A stretch of DNA of 64,000 bases from Enterobacter asburiae (lineage in GTDB: Bacteria; Pseudomonadota; Gammaproteobacteria; Enterobacterales; Enterobacteriaceae): the NCBI RefSeq assembly GCF_024599655.1, contig NZ_CP102247.1:1-64000 (forward strand), read 5' to 3'. Of the stretch, positions 34,624 through 42,737 are shown piece after piece (the stretch's first letter is position 1; every line of letters starts with the position of its first letter). The notes under the pieces are model-generated. The model was given only the letters and a program-made list of their open reading frames with translations, was not told the origin of the DNA and searched no databases. Position numbers and translations under genes: made by a program.

Positions 34624-36312
34624 TTATTCTCCCACCATCTCAGTATTTGCCGCACCCGGCGGCACCATCGGATACACTTTTTGTTCAGGGTCGATACGCA
34701 CGTGGATCAGCGCCGGGCCGGGGCGAGAAATCGCCGCCTGCAGCGCCGCGTGGGCGTCTTCTTCCGCGTTCAGATCGCAGGTATGCAGGCCAAAGCCGGC
34801 GGCAATCTGCATAAAGTTAATCATCCCCGGATAGGTCGCCGCAAACACGCCCTGCTTGTAGAACAGGCTCTGCTGCTGGTGCACCAGACCCAGCGCCTCG
34901 TTGTTCATCAGGATGATTTTCACGTCTAACTGGTTTTCGGCCGCGGTCGCCATTTCCTGAATGTTCATCATCAGGCTGCCGTCGCCGGAGAAGCAGATGA
35001 CCTTGCGGTCCGGATTCGCCAGCGCCGCGCCCACGGCTGCGGGCAGACCAAAGCCCATGGTTCCCAGCCCGCCGGAGGTCAGCCACTGGCGCGGACGGTT
35101 CAGCGGGTAGGCCTGAGCGGTCCACATCTGGTGCTGGCCCACATCAGTGGTGATAATCGCGCTGTCGTCCACGCAGGCGGCCACGGCGTTGATAAGACCA
35201 TAGTGGCTCAGCGGGTCGCCTTCGGTTGGGATGGCGCCCGGGAACTCGCGCTGCAGATCCGCCACCAGCTGGCGCCAGTCGGCGCGGTCGGCTGCGTCCG
35301 TCTGCGGGATCAGCTGCGCCAGCACCTCGGCCACGTCGCCCTGAATCGCCACGTGCGGCTGCTTGATTTTACCCAGCTCCGCGCGGTCGATATCCACGTG
35401 AATGATTTTGGCGTTCGGGCAGAACTGCTCGGTTTTGCCAATCGCCCGGTCATCAAAACGTGCGCCCATAACAATCAGCAAATCCGCCTCTTGCAGGATG
35501 TAGTTGGTGCTGCGCGCGCCGTGCATGCCCAGCATGCCGAGAGAGAGCGGGTGCGCTTTAGGCAGCATGCCCAGCGCCATCAGGGTCATGGTGGTCGGCA
35601 GGTTGGCTTTTTCCGCAAACTGGCGGATTTCATCCGCGGCGTTAATCGCCCCGCCGCCCAGATAGAGCACCGGGCGTTTGGCGGCGTTGATCATGGCGGC
35701 AGCATCGCGCACGCTCTCAGCGCTGAATTCCGGCGCGGGGGCACGCTCGCCCGGCTCGGGCAGTACGTCGATCTCGATCTCTGCGGTCTGGACATCCTTA
35801 GGAATGTCTATCCACACCGGGCCCGGACGGCCGGACTGCGCAATGCGGAACGCATCGCTGATAACCTGAGGCAGCTCGCTGATATCGCGAACTAAATAGT
35901 TATGTTTGGTGATGGGGATAGAGATGCCGTAGGTGTCCACTTCCTGGAACGCATCGGTGCCGATCATCGAGGATGGTACCTGGCCGGTAATGCAGATCAG
36001 CGGAATGGAGTCGAGACGCGCGTCGGCGATGGCGGTGACCAGGTTGGTTGCGCCCGGGCCGCTGCAGGCCATACAGACCGCCGGTTTGCCCTGCGTACGC
36101 GCCATGCCCTGAGCGATAAAGCCTGCCCCCTGCTCGTGGCGCGCCAGCACGTGGCGGATCTGCGTGCTTTGGCTTAACGCATCGTACAGCGGCAGCACCG
36201 TGCCGCCCGGGATGCCCGCAACGATGGTAATGCCCTGTCGTTCCAGTAAGTGAACGATTAATTGCGCGCCAGTAAAACGCGTCCTGGTGGATGTTGTGCC
36301 CGAACTTGCCAT
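34624..36312 (-). CDS. ilvB: Acetolactate synthase I large (catalytic) subunit
   Basis: A 562-residue thiamine-diphosphate enzyme making acetolactate or acetohydroxybutyrate, the first shared step of valine and isoleucine synthesis. The N-terminal catalytic Glu is in LARHEQGAGF and the ThDP-binding motif GDGS...NN is in the C-terminal domain (GDGSLMMNIQEMA to LMNNEALG). The amino terminus MASSGTTSTR matches E. coli. Its leader carries ivbL and an attenuator. Confidence 0.97.
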   Translation of the reverse strand: MASSGTTSTRTRFTGAQLIVHLLERQGITIVAGIPGGTVLPLYDALSQSTQIRHVLARHEQGAGFIAQGMARTQGKPAVCMACSGPGATNLVTAIADARLDSIPLICITGQVPSSMIGTDAFQEVDTYGISIPITKHNYLVRDISELPQVISDAFRIAQSGRPGPVWIDIPKDVQTAEIEIDVLPEPGERAPAPEFSAESVRDAAAMINAAKRPVLYLGGGAINAADEIRQFAEKANLPTTMTLMALGMLPKAHPLSLGMLGMHGARSTNYILQEADLLIVMGARFDDRAIGKTEQFCPNAKIIHVDIDRAELGKIKQPHVAIQGDVAEVLAQLIPQTDAADRADWRQLVADLQREFPGAIPTEGDPLSHYGLINAVAACVDDSAIITTDVGQHQMWTAQAYPLNRPRQWLTSGGLGTMGFGLPAAVGAALANPDRKVICFSGDGSLMMNIQEMATAAENQLDVKIILMNNEALGLVHQQQSLFYKQGVFAATYPGMINFMQIAAGFGLHTCDLNAEEDAHAALQAAISRPGPALIHVRIDPEQKVYPMVPPGAANTEMVGE

Positions 36313-36361
36313 GCTCCAGTCCTTTTCTTCTGGGCCGACTTTCCGGGGAGGCTCTTAAACG

Positions 36362-36395
36362 AAAAACCCCGCCCGGTTTGCGCCGGCGGGGTTTT
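36362..36395 (-). terminator. ilvB attenuator hairpin
   Basis: On the minus strand the hairpin ACCCCGCCGGCGC/...CCGGGCGGGGTTTTT lies between ivbL and ilvB. A G+C-rich stem followed by a T run is the classic attenuator whose formation depends on ribosome stalling at valine/leucine codons in ivbL. Confidence 0.9.
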
Positions 36396-36418
36396 GGATT
36401 CGTGTGTTGATCCAGTCC

Positions 36419-36517
36419 CTACGGCGCATTGCCGACGACCACCACCACACGCACGACGACCACTGCGGCAGGTTGCGCAGTTTTTAGTAGGGTCGAAGTG
36501 AAGATGGATGAAGTCAT
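36419..36517 (-). CDS. ivbL: ilvB operon leader peptide
   Basis: A 32-residue leader peptide reading MTSSIFTSTLLKTAQPAA and then VVVVRVVVVVGNAP. It has nine valine codons in ten positions plus two leucines. Shortage of charged valine or leucine tRNA stalls the ribosome here and prevents the downstream terminator at 36362-36395. The length and the VGNAP ending match E. coli IvbL. Confidence 0.95.
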   Translation of the reverse strand: MTSSIFTSTLLKTAQPAAVVVVRVVVVVGNAP

Positions 36518-36640
36518 TGGGGACCTGTGTTTGGAATCATTGATTGAATTTATACAAACACAGGTTTTCGGGCGTGACAATGGAAATATTTTCATCTGCG
36601 CAAAAATGCGTCAGGGATCACGTTTCGTTTGTTGAGTGAT
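36518..36640 (-). promoter_or_regulatory. ilvB promoter region
   Basis: On the minus strand a -35-like TTGTCA (36575-36580) precedes an AT-rich TATAAATTC -10 region near 36549-36554. A perfect 11-bp inverted repeat ACCTGTGTTTG/CAAACACAGGT (36523-36533 and 36555-36565, 21-bp spacer) straddles the -10. An imperfect CRP-like CGTGA-N6-ACGCA (36607-36622) lies about 70 bp upstream of the likely start; E. coli ilvB is CRP-activated. Confidence 0.55.
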
Positions 36641-36664
36641 AACTCTCAAAAAGTCGGTTTTTAC

Positions 36665-37084
36665 TCACTCAATAAACAGCGCAGGTGAAACCCCAAACCT
36701 CGCAGCCAGCTTTTTAATATGGTTCAGAGTAAGCTGTCTCTGACCATTCAGAACCCGTGAAACCATCGATTTACTGCCAATTTCATCCTGAAAATCCGAT
36801 ATCGTCAGGTTGTACTGATCCATCAAAGTTCTTAAAACCGCAATACCGACGGGAACGGACTCCATCTCCTTGCGTAATGCGACTATCTCTGGCCGATTGG
36901 CTTCGTAACGGCTAATCCTGGCGCACACAATATCCAGCAAGGGGCTATCGGGCTCGTTCATAAGAAGATACTCAACAAGCTCTAGCGCATCCTCATAATC
37001 TTTCTCGCTCGGCTGTTCACCCAGTAAAGGAACGGCCGCAACAAGGGCATGCGTAGCTTTCATTGCATCAGCGACGATCATCAT
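36665..37084 (-). CDS. higA: HigA-type antitoxin
   Basis: A 139-residue antitoxin of the HigA/YgjM group. The N-terminal acidic helical part (LELVEYLLMNEPDSPLLDIV) binds toxin, and the C-terminal XRE helix-turn-helix (IGSKSMVSRVLNGQRQLT) binds the operator. Its ATG overlaps the stop of the upstream toxin remnant (ATGA). The antitoxin is intact while its toxin is deleted, so it may remain only as a DNA-binding protein. Confidence 0.9.
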   Translation of the reverse strand: MMIVADAMKATHALVAAVPLLGEQPSEKDYEDALELVEYLLMNEPDSPLLDIVCARISRYEANRPEIVALRKEMESVPVGIAVLRTLMDQYNLTISDFQDEIGSKSMVSRVLNGQRQLTLNHIKKLAARFGVSPALFIE

Positions 37085-37188
37085 TTCTTCCCCTTAGTGC
37101 GATGTTTCTCCGTAAAACGGTCATATTCCTTATGCTGGGGAAACTGGGTTACCGCATCCAAAATAGCTTTCATAGAGATTAAATGCAT
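37081..37188 (-). pseudogene. higB: HigB toxin remnant with internal deletion
   Basis: A 35-codon open frame begins MHLISMKAILDAVTQFPQHK and ends EYDRFTEKHRTKGKK. The first 20 residues match the start and the last 15 match the end of HigB (YgjN-type) toxins, about 104 residues in E. coli. The whole central RNase core is missing. The two parts are fused in frame at a His-Lys, which in full-length toxins occurs at both edges, so a deletion between short repeats is likely. The reading frame, start and ATGA coupling to higA are all kept. Confidence 0.88.
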
Positions 37189-37204
37189 ACTGCATGCCTG
37201 CCGC

Positions 37205-37252
37205 GTCCGTTGCCATTATGGCAATGATGACATCCATTGCCAATAAGTCAAC
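37205..37252 (-). promoter_or_regulatory. higBA promoter and operator
   Basis: A perfect 15-bp dyad TTGCCATTATGGCAA (37210-37224) and a related half site ATTGCCAAT (37235-37243) flank a -10-like ATCATT. A -35 box TTGACT lies at 37247-37252 on the minus strand with a 17-bp spacer. Autorepression by HigA at these sites is expected from the family. Confidence 0.7.
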
Positions 37253-37282
37253 AGGTCTGTTTTTAAGGGCAGACCAGAAAAC

Positions 37283-37358
37283 AAAAAACCCCGCCTAAGC
37301 GAGGTTTTTATCAGGGTTTTGCGGTTGGTCGCCGCAGAACACACTGTGTTACGTCAAC
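37283..37358 (-). ncRNA. istR: IstR-1 antisense RNA against tisB mRNA
   Basis: A ~76-nt minus-strand RNA. A promoter with -10 TATACT (37365-37370) and -35 TTGCGC at 17-bp spacing predicts a 5' end GTTGACG near 37358. A terminator CCTCGC-TTAGG-CGGGG plus T run ends it near 37283. Its 5' part is exactly complementary over 18 nt to the tisB leader (37340-37357 here against 37586-37603). In E. coli this pairing blocks ribosome standby and triggers RNase III cleavage. Confidence 0.88.
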
Positions 37359-37453
37359 GCAAAAAGTATACGCGATCGAAGACGAACGCGCAATTCCGGC
37401 ACGGATTTTGACGTTTTTGAGTATGGATCGCCTTCCTGATTTTGTCCAAAAAA

Positions 37454-37485
37454 TACTGTTCATGCATACAGCATTTATCTATACT
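37454..37485 (+). promoter_or_regulatory. LexA-controlled tisB promoter
   Basis: A LexA box CTGT-N8-ACAG (37456-37471, within TACTGTTCATGCATACAGCA) overlaps the -35 region; a -10 box TATACT lies at 37480-37485. Transcription should therefore be induced by DNA damage. The start site is near 37492, leaving a ~180-nt leader before tisB. Confidence 0.9.
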
Positions 37486-37585
37486 GAGGGTGTTCGCAGT
37501 GAGCGAGGGGGCCGCAGTTCTACCGGCGCAATGAAGTCCTGGCTGAAACGGGTGGTGCCGTCAGTGCCTTAACCCCTGAAGTGAG

Positions 37586-37603
37586 CACACTGTGTTACGT
37601 CAA
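37586..37603 (+). promoter_or_regulatory. IstR-1 pairing site in the tisB leader
   Basis: CACACTGTGTTACGTCAA is an exact direct repeat of 37340-37357; since IstR-1 is read from the opposite strand there, it is perfectly complementary to the tisB mRNA here, about 70-90 nt upstream of the tisB start, as in E. coli. Confidence 0.9.
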
Positions 37604-37674
37604 TCCAGGTGCTGGCAACAGGCGGCGGAAAGGTACGCCAGCATCGTGCTCCTTTTAACCAAAAGGAGACGCGT

Positions 37675-37764
37675 ATGAGCGTAGTGGATATGGTGATACT
37701 TATCCTCAAACTCATTGTTGCAGTACTGCAACTGCTTGATGCTGTCCTGAAATTCCTTCGGTAA
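37675..37764 (+). CDS. tisB: SOS-induced membrane toxin peptide TisB
   Basis: A 29-residue amphipathic helix, MSVVDMVILILKLIVAVLQL then LDAVLKFLR, nearly the same as E. coli TisB. It inserts in the inner membrane, lowers proton motive force and promotes persistence after DNA damage. AAGGAG is six bases before the ATG. The N-terminal residues and the last residues (FLR instead of YLK) differ from E. coli, but the conserved polar residues K, Q, D and K are kept. Confidence 0.95.
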   Translation: MSVVDMVILILKLIVAVLQLLDAVLKFLR

Positions 37765-37785
37765 TTCAGGTTCAAGTCGCACCTG

Positions 37786-37811
37786 AGAGGGGCGGGCAAC
37801 CGCCCCTCTTT
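37786..37811 (+). terminator. tisB intrinsic terminator
   Basis: AGAGGGGCGG-GCAA-CCGCCCCTCT followed by TT, 21 bp after the tisB stop; a strong 10-bp stem with a GNRA-type loop. Confidence 0.9.
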
Positions 37812-37828
37812 AATAACGAGGGAATGCT

Positions 37829-38275
37829 ATGTCGCGTCTGTTAATTGAGCCTGTCACACCGGATGAACCGGGGTATATCGCCCTGAAGGCGGAAAGTCTC
37901 GCATTGAATTTCAACATGCTGCGCAGGCTGGAAGAGAACTGGCAGCGTGGTGAGAACCGCTTTAACGCGCCGGGTGAAAAGCTGCTGGGTGCGTTTCTCA
38001 ACGGCAAGCTGGTGGGCGTGTGTGGTCTGAATCGCGATCCGTTCAGCCTGCAGCCGCGCGCCGGACGCATTCGCCATCTCTACGTCAGCGAGAAGTGCCG
38101 CGGGCTGGGCATTGGCAAACAGCTTTTGACCGTGGTCATGGCCGATGCCAGCATCTGGTTTGATTTCCTGAATACCCACGCGCCGGACAGCGCCTACGGA
38201 TTTTATCATCAAGCGGGTTTTACGCTGGTCTCAGACGAACCGCGGGTGACGCACCGCCTTTTTTGTGCGGTGTAA
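37829..38275 (+). CDS. GNAT-family N-acetyltransferase
   Basis: A 148-residue acetyltransferase. The acetyl-CoA site motif A is seen in IRHLYVSEKCRGLGIGKQLL and motif B near SAYGFYHQAGFTLV. GAGGGA precedes the ATG. It stands alone between tisB and an EamA transporter gene, 62 bp apart. Substrate unknown. Confidence 0.88.
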   Translation: MSRLLIEPVTPDEPGYIALKAESLALNFNMLRRLEENWQRGENRFNAPGEKLLGAFLNGKLVGVCGLNRDPFSLQPRAGRIRHLYVSEKCRGLGIGKQLLTVVMADASIWFDFLNTHAPDSAYGFYHQAGFTLVSDEPRVTHRLFCAV

Positions 38276-38337
38276 CCGGCTGGCAGCATCAGGATGTGAA
38301 TGTTACAGTTGAGTGACAATTCATCACCCGATACGCC

Positions 38338-39171
38338 ATGACCATCACCGTATTCTGCATTTTGCTGTTCGCCGCGCTGCTACATGCCAGCTGGAACGCC
38401 ATCGTCAAAGCCGGAACGGACAAACTCTATTCCGCCATAAGCGTCAGCGGCTCCGCCACGGTTATCGCTCTGGTCTTACTGCCGTTTTCTCCACAGCCAT
38501 CTGCTGAAAGCTGGCCGTTTTTGATCGTCTCCTGCGCCCTACAGGTGGTGTACACCGTGCTGGTGGCGAAGACCTATCAGGTCTCCGATATGAGCCAGAC
38601 CTACCCGCTGATGCGCGGCACCGCCCCGCTGCTGGTGGCGCTGATCAGCGTGCTTGCGCTTGGCGATAGCCTTTCGTGGCTCGCCTGGTCCGGGATCGGG
38701 GTAATTTGCCTGTCGATTCTGGCGATGGCGATGAACGGGCGCATGCAGTCACGCAAAGGGATCTGGCTGGCGCTGCTGAACGCGTGTTTCATCGCAGGTT
38801 ACACGCTGGTGGATGGCACCGGCGTGCGGCTGTCGGACACCGCGCTGGGCTATACGCTGTGGACCTTCTTTATGAACGGCTTCTGCCTGCTCGGCTGGGC
38901 GATGGTGGCGCGTCGGCGCGAGGCGTCCGGCTACCTGCCCCTGCACTGGAAAAAGGGGTTGCTCGGCGGTATTGGCACCATGGGCTCTTACGGTCTGGCG
39001 CTTTGGGCAATGACGCAGGCACCGCTGGCGGTGGTCGCGGCGCTGCGTGAAACCTCCATACTCTTTGGCGCGCTGATCGCGTTTGTCCTTTTAAAAGAGA
39101 AGGTTGCGGGTCTGCGCATCGTGGCGGCACTGGGTATTGCCGGCGGTGCCATTCTGCTGCGCCTGGCGTAA
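38338..39171 (+). CDS. EamA-family inner-membrane transporter
   Basis: A 277-residue drug/metabolite transporter with two EamA repeats and about ten helices. The segment YPLMRGTAPLLVALISVL is typical of the first repeat and LLKEKVAGLRIVAALGIAGG of the second. There is no obvious Shine-Dalgarno before ATG 38338. Substrate unknown. Confidence 0.85.
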   Translation: MTITVFCILLFAALLHASWNAIVKAGTDKLYSAISVSGSATVIALVLLPFSPQPSAESWPFLIVSCALQVVYTVLVAKTYQVSDMSQTYPLMRGTAPLLVALISVLALGDSLSWLAWSGIGVICLSILAMAMNGRMQSRKGIWLALLNACFIAGYTLVDGTGVRLSDTALGYTLWTFFMNGFCLLGWAMVARRREASGYLPLHWKKGLLGGIGTMGSYGLALWAMTQAPLAVVAALRETSILFGALIAFVLLKEKVAGLRIVAALGIAGGAILLRLA

Positions 39172-39346
39172 ATCACTGGCAACATTAGTTGCCGTTCTTG
39201 TTTACAAATCCTGCCTTTCCCGGTTTTTTCATTCACCACGACAATGCTTAAATTGTCATCTCACTGTGGTAGATTCCTCGCGCATTTATGGGAATGCGCA
39301 GTCACTTATTCTTCATTTTTCTCTTTTGGCAAAAGTATTCAGCGAC

Positions 39347-40531
39347 ATGAAAAAACAAAGGAACGTTAACTTATTGTTGATGCTGGTGTTACTGGTGGCC
39401 GTCGGTCAGATGGCGCAAACCATCTACATTCCGGCGATTGCCGACATGGCAAAGGAATTGAACGTCCGCGAGGGCGCGGTGCAGAGCGTAATGGCAGCCT
39501 ACCTGCTGACCTATGGCGTTTCGCAGCTCTTCTACGGCCCGCTGTCCGACCGCGTCGGGCGTCGCCCGGTGATCCTGGTGGGCATGAGCATTTTCATGGT
39601 GGCGACCGTTATTGCCATAACCACCCACAGCCTGACCGTATTGATTGCCGCCAGCGCCCTGCAGGGCGTCGGGACTGGCGTCGGCGGGGTGATGGCGCGT
39701 ACCTTACCGCGCGATATGTATCAGGGCACCCAGCTCCGTCATGCCAACAGCCTGTTGAATATGGGGATTCTGGTCAGCCCGCTGCTGGCCCCGCTTATTG
39801 GCGGCCTGCTGGACACGATGTGGTCCTGGCGCGCCTGCTATGCCTTCCTGCTGGTGCTGTGCGTGATTGTCACTTTCAGCATGGCGCGCTGGATGCCGGA
39901 AACGCGCCCGCAGGACGCGCCGCGCACGAAGCTCATCACCAGCTATAAAACGCTTTTTGGTAACGGCTCGTTTACCTGCTACCTGCTGATGCTGATCGGC
40001 GGCCTGGCGGGCATTGCGGTGTTCGAAGCCTGCTCCGGCGTGCTGCTGGGCGCAGGGCTGGGCCTGAGCAGCATGGTAGTGAGTATTCTGTTTATTCTGC
40101 CGATCCCGGCGGCGTTCTTCGGCGCGTGGTTTGCCGGACGCCCGAACAAACGCTTCTCAACCCTGATGTGGCAGTCGGTGATCAGCTGTCTGCTGGCGGG
40201 TCTGATGATGTGGATCCCGGGGCTGTTTGACGTGATGTCGGTCTGGACGCTGCTCATCCCGGCTGCGCTGTTCTTCTTTGGTGCGGGAATGCTGTTCCCG
40301 CTGGCAACCAGCGGCGCGATGGAGCCGTTCCCGTTCCTTGCAGGCACGGCTGGCGCGCTGGTGGGCGGTTTGCAGAATATCGGTTCCGGCGCGCTAGCCT
40401 GGCTCTCCGCCATGATGCCGCAGACCGGGCAGGCTAGTTTGGGCCTGCTGATGACGCTGATGGGGCTGCTGATTTTACTGTGCTGGCTGCCGCTGGCGTC
40501 GCGTGTTCCGCATCACGAGCAGCCGGTTTAA
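39347..40531 (+). CDS. emrD: Multidrug exporter EmrD (MFS)
   Basis: A 394-residue, 12-helix drug:proton antiporter, same length and sequence type as E. coli EmrD (MKKQRNVNLLLMLVLLVAVG; motif A GPLSDRVGRRPV). ATG 39347 is preferred over an upstream in-frame start at 39104 that overlaps the EamA gene. Its 3' 98 bp overlap, on the other strand, the tail of the next gene. Confidence 0.95.
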   Translation: MKKQRNVNLLLMLVLLVAVGQMAQTIYIPAIADMAKELNVREGAVQSVMAAYLLTYGVSQLFYGPLSDRVGRRPVILVGMSIFMVATVIAITTHSLTVLIAASALQGVGTGVGGVMARTLPRDMYQGTQLRHANSLLNMGILVSPLLAPLIGGLLDTMWSWRACYAFLLVLCVIVTFSMARWMPETRPQDAPRTKLITSYKTLFGNGSFTCYLLMLIGGLAGIAVFEACSGVLLGAGLGLSSMVVSILFILPIPAAFFGAWFAGRPNKRFSTLMWQSVISCLLAGLMMWIPGLFDVMSVWTLLIPAALFFFGAGMLFPLATSGAMEPFPFLAGTAGALVGGLQNIGSGALAWLSAMMPQTGQASLGLLMTLMGLLILLCWLPLASRVPHHEQPV

Positions 40532-41522
40532 CCGCATGATGGCCCGGCTTCTCGCCGGGCTTTTCACAGACGGGCGCAATCATCGCCTGCAATAACGGCT
40601 CTGGCGCAGGCCGCCAGGCCCCCTCTTCCCCGTCGTAAAACTGGAAATCCGCGTTAAGCGCATACGGGATTTTCGCCTTTTGCAGCTCGCAGGCCATAAA
40701 GGTGGTGAAGGCCAGCTGCGAAGCGGTTGGCGTGAGGTGGTTTGACTCCCCCACGCCCCAGCCCCCGACCCAGCTGACGTGCCCGGTTTTTTGCTGCCAG
40801 CGCAGCGCGGTATTGATGCGATTATGGATAGCCGCTTTCTCCGCCGCCGTGCCGGACGTCCACGGGTATTTACCGCTATTTTTCAGCGGCCCCCACGGGA
40901 AAATATGCCACTCCGCCAGCAGGAAATTTTGACTGTGCGCAGGCAGCTTCAGGCTGGATAAATCCTCCGGCGCGGCACGCAGGCGCGGCGCAATAAAGAT
41001 CATGCGCTGCGGGTCCATGTCGTGGATCGCTTTAATGGTTTTTTCATACACGCGGTTTAGCGACGCGAGGTTGTGGTTAAGCTTGTCGGCCGGCTCATAA
41101 ATAAGATCAAAGCCCAGCAGCGGGTAGCTCTGACCGAAATAGTGCGCCACGGCAATCCACCAGTTGATCGTCTCTTTCTCGTTATCGGCTTTAGGGTCGT
41201 TTTTATATTCATCAGCCTGATAAGCGACTATCGGGATCACGCCATACTGCTCGCAGGCCTCCACCAGCTTGCGCAGGTGGATCAGCCGCGCTTCCGTCGG
41301 CTCATCGGCCACGCGGATGCGCACGTGGGTAATGCCTTTTGCACGAAAATCGCGTACCACCAGCGGGTCGAATTCGCGTATGCCGCGCTCGGTGCGCGCC
41401 CAGTCCACATCCATCCCGACACCCAGCTGCTGCGCATAGTGGGCAGCCGTCAGCGGCGGCTCAGCGGCAATCGCCCAGCCGGAAGAGATCAGTAACGCAG
41501 AGGCAATAAAAGGCTTTAACAC
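40434..41522 (-). CDS. GH5-like secreted glycosidase (cellulase family) with run-on tail
   Basis: A 362-residue exported protein. A signal peptide ends at AIAA (~residue 20), then comes a TIM-barrel of the cellulase type, with the conserved GITHVRIRV start, a candidate acid/base Glu in FDLIYEPADK and another conserved Glu in LLAEWHIFPW. The catalytic part ends near LLQAMIAPVC; a low-complexity Pro/Ala/Ser tail of ~43 residues follows. The tail is encoded by the emrD terminator and, in antisense, by the last 32 codons of emrD. Substrate is inferred from family only. Confidence 0.78.
   Translation of the reverse strand: MLKPFIASALLISSGWAIAAEPPLTAAHYAQQLGVGMDVDWARTERGIREFDPLVVRDFRAKGITHVRIRVADEPTEARLIHLRKLVEACEQYGVIPIVAYQADEYKNDPKADNEKETINWWIAVAHYFGQSYPLLGFDLIYEPADKLNHNLASLNRVYEKTIKAIHDMDPQRMIFIAPRLRAAPEDLSSLKLPAHSQNFLLAEWHIFPWGPLKNSGKYPWTSGTAAEKAAIHNRINTALRWQQKTGHVSWVGGWGVGESNHLTPTASQLAFTTFMACELQKAKIPYALNADFQFYDGEEGAWRPAPEPLLQAMIAPVCEKPGEKPGHHAVKPAARDAEHATPAAASTVKSAAPSASSAGPN
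40542..40564 (+). terminator. emrD intrinsic terminator
   Basis: GCCCGGC-TTCTC-GCCGGGC followed by TTTT, 11 bp past the emrD stop. It lies inside the reading frame of the convergent glycosidase gene, where it encodes the KPGEKPG part of the tail. Confidence 0.85.
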
Positions 41523-41606
41523 GGTTTACCCTGGATAAATCGAAAGCATTACCTGTATTTAGCACGCTTTTTCACATTTGGTGTAGAGCGAAAGCGTAAT
41601 AATTCT

Positions 41607-42533
41607 TCAACCTGCCAGTTCTCTCAGCCAGCCGATAAAGGCGTCTATTTTCGGCCACTGGCGGCCAGAAAGCGTCGAGATATAGTAGTGCTGGTGACAC
41701 TTCAGGGTTTTTTCACCAAACGGGGCGATCAGCTCGCCCCGCTCCAGCCGTTTCTGCACCAGCCGCTTTCTGCCCATCGCGACGCCTACATGGTTGATGG
41801 CCGCAATAATCGCTAAATCGGAACGATCGAAACCAATGCCCGACGATGGCGGCATTTTCACCGCAAAATGCTGCGCCCAGCTCAGCCACTCGTCCGTGCC
41901 GGAATCATTGCTCCAGGCCTGACGGTCGTGCAGCAGCGTGCAGTGGCTGAGGTTATGGGGTTTTTTCAGCAGCTCATGCTGCCGGGCATACGCCGGCGAG
42001 CAGACGGGTAAAATTTCCTCGTCCATCAAAAAGTGATGAGAGAGGTGGTTTGGCGGCGTATCGTCGAAATAGAGCGCCAGATCGACGCCCGTTCGCTGCA
42101 TATTAACGTAATCATTGCCGGTCAGGATGGTGAGTGAAATCGACGGGTAGCGGCGGGTAAAATCTCCCAACATGGGCACCAGCCAGCACTGGGCAATCGA
42201 CGGGCGGGAGTAGACCGTCAGCGTGCCGGAGAGCGCCTGGTTTTTGATATCCAGGATCTCCTGATTCAGGGTATCGAGGGACGATTTCAGCGTCCAGTAA
42301 ACGCGCTTTCCCTCCTGCGTCAGCTCGACTTTACGGTGTGAGCGGACGAACAGCTGAATGCCCAGCTCCTCTTCAAGCAGGTTGATACGGTGGCTCACCG
42401 CGCTGGGGCTGAGCGACAGCTCCTCCGCCGCCAGGGCGAAGGACTCATGCCGGGCGGCCACTTCAAAGGTGTACATTTTCGACAGCTGCCAGCCGTTTAA
42501 CAGCCGGTTTCTGGCTTCATTTGCATCGTTCAT
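41607..42533 (-). CDS. dsdC: D-serine operon activator DsdC (LysR)
   Basis: A 308-residue LysR activator closely matching E. coli DsdC (NRLLNGWQLSKMYTFEVAARH; helix-turn-helix FALAAEELSLSPSAVSHRINLLEEE). It is divergent from dsdX and activates dsdXA with D-serine. ATG 42533 was chosen; a GTG one codon earlier is possible. Confidence 0.95.
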   Translation of the reverse strand: MNDANEARNRLLNGWQLSKMYTFEVAARHESFALAAEELSLSPSAVSHRINLLEEELGIQLFVRSHRKVELTQEGKRVYWTLKSSLDTLNQEILDIKNQALSGTLTVYSRPSIAQCWLVPMLGDFTRRYPSISLTILTGNDYVNMQRTGVDLALYFDDTPPNHLSHHFLMDEEILPVCSPAYARQHELLKKPHNLSHCTLLHDRQAWSNDSGTDEWLSWAQHFAVKMPPSSGIGFDRSDLAIIAAINHVGVAMGRKRLVQKRLERGELIAPFGEKTLKCHQHYYISTLSGRQWPKIDAFIGWLRELAG

Positions 42534-42737
42534 CACAATTCTCGCGCGGGGTTTCTGCGCTCAGCATACCGTTTAAGGGTGAATTTATGTGAACCTAATA
42601 CGGATTAAGTGCACTTTTTAGAGCGCAGTCACTCAGTTGATCCAATCTGGCTCATCTGAACGCCAATTTATATCGTTTGTCAGCCCACGCCGTTTTTTCG
42701 TCCAATACCCACAGATGACATAAGGGTGAGGTGAGAT

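Noticed and set aside
39104..39346. N-terminal extension of EmrD from 39104
   Set aside because: It overlaps the EamA gene, lacks a ribosome site, and EmrD from ATG 39347 has exactly the E. coli length.
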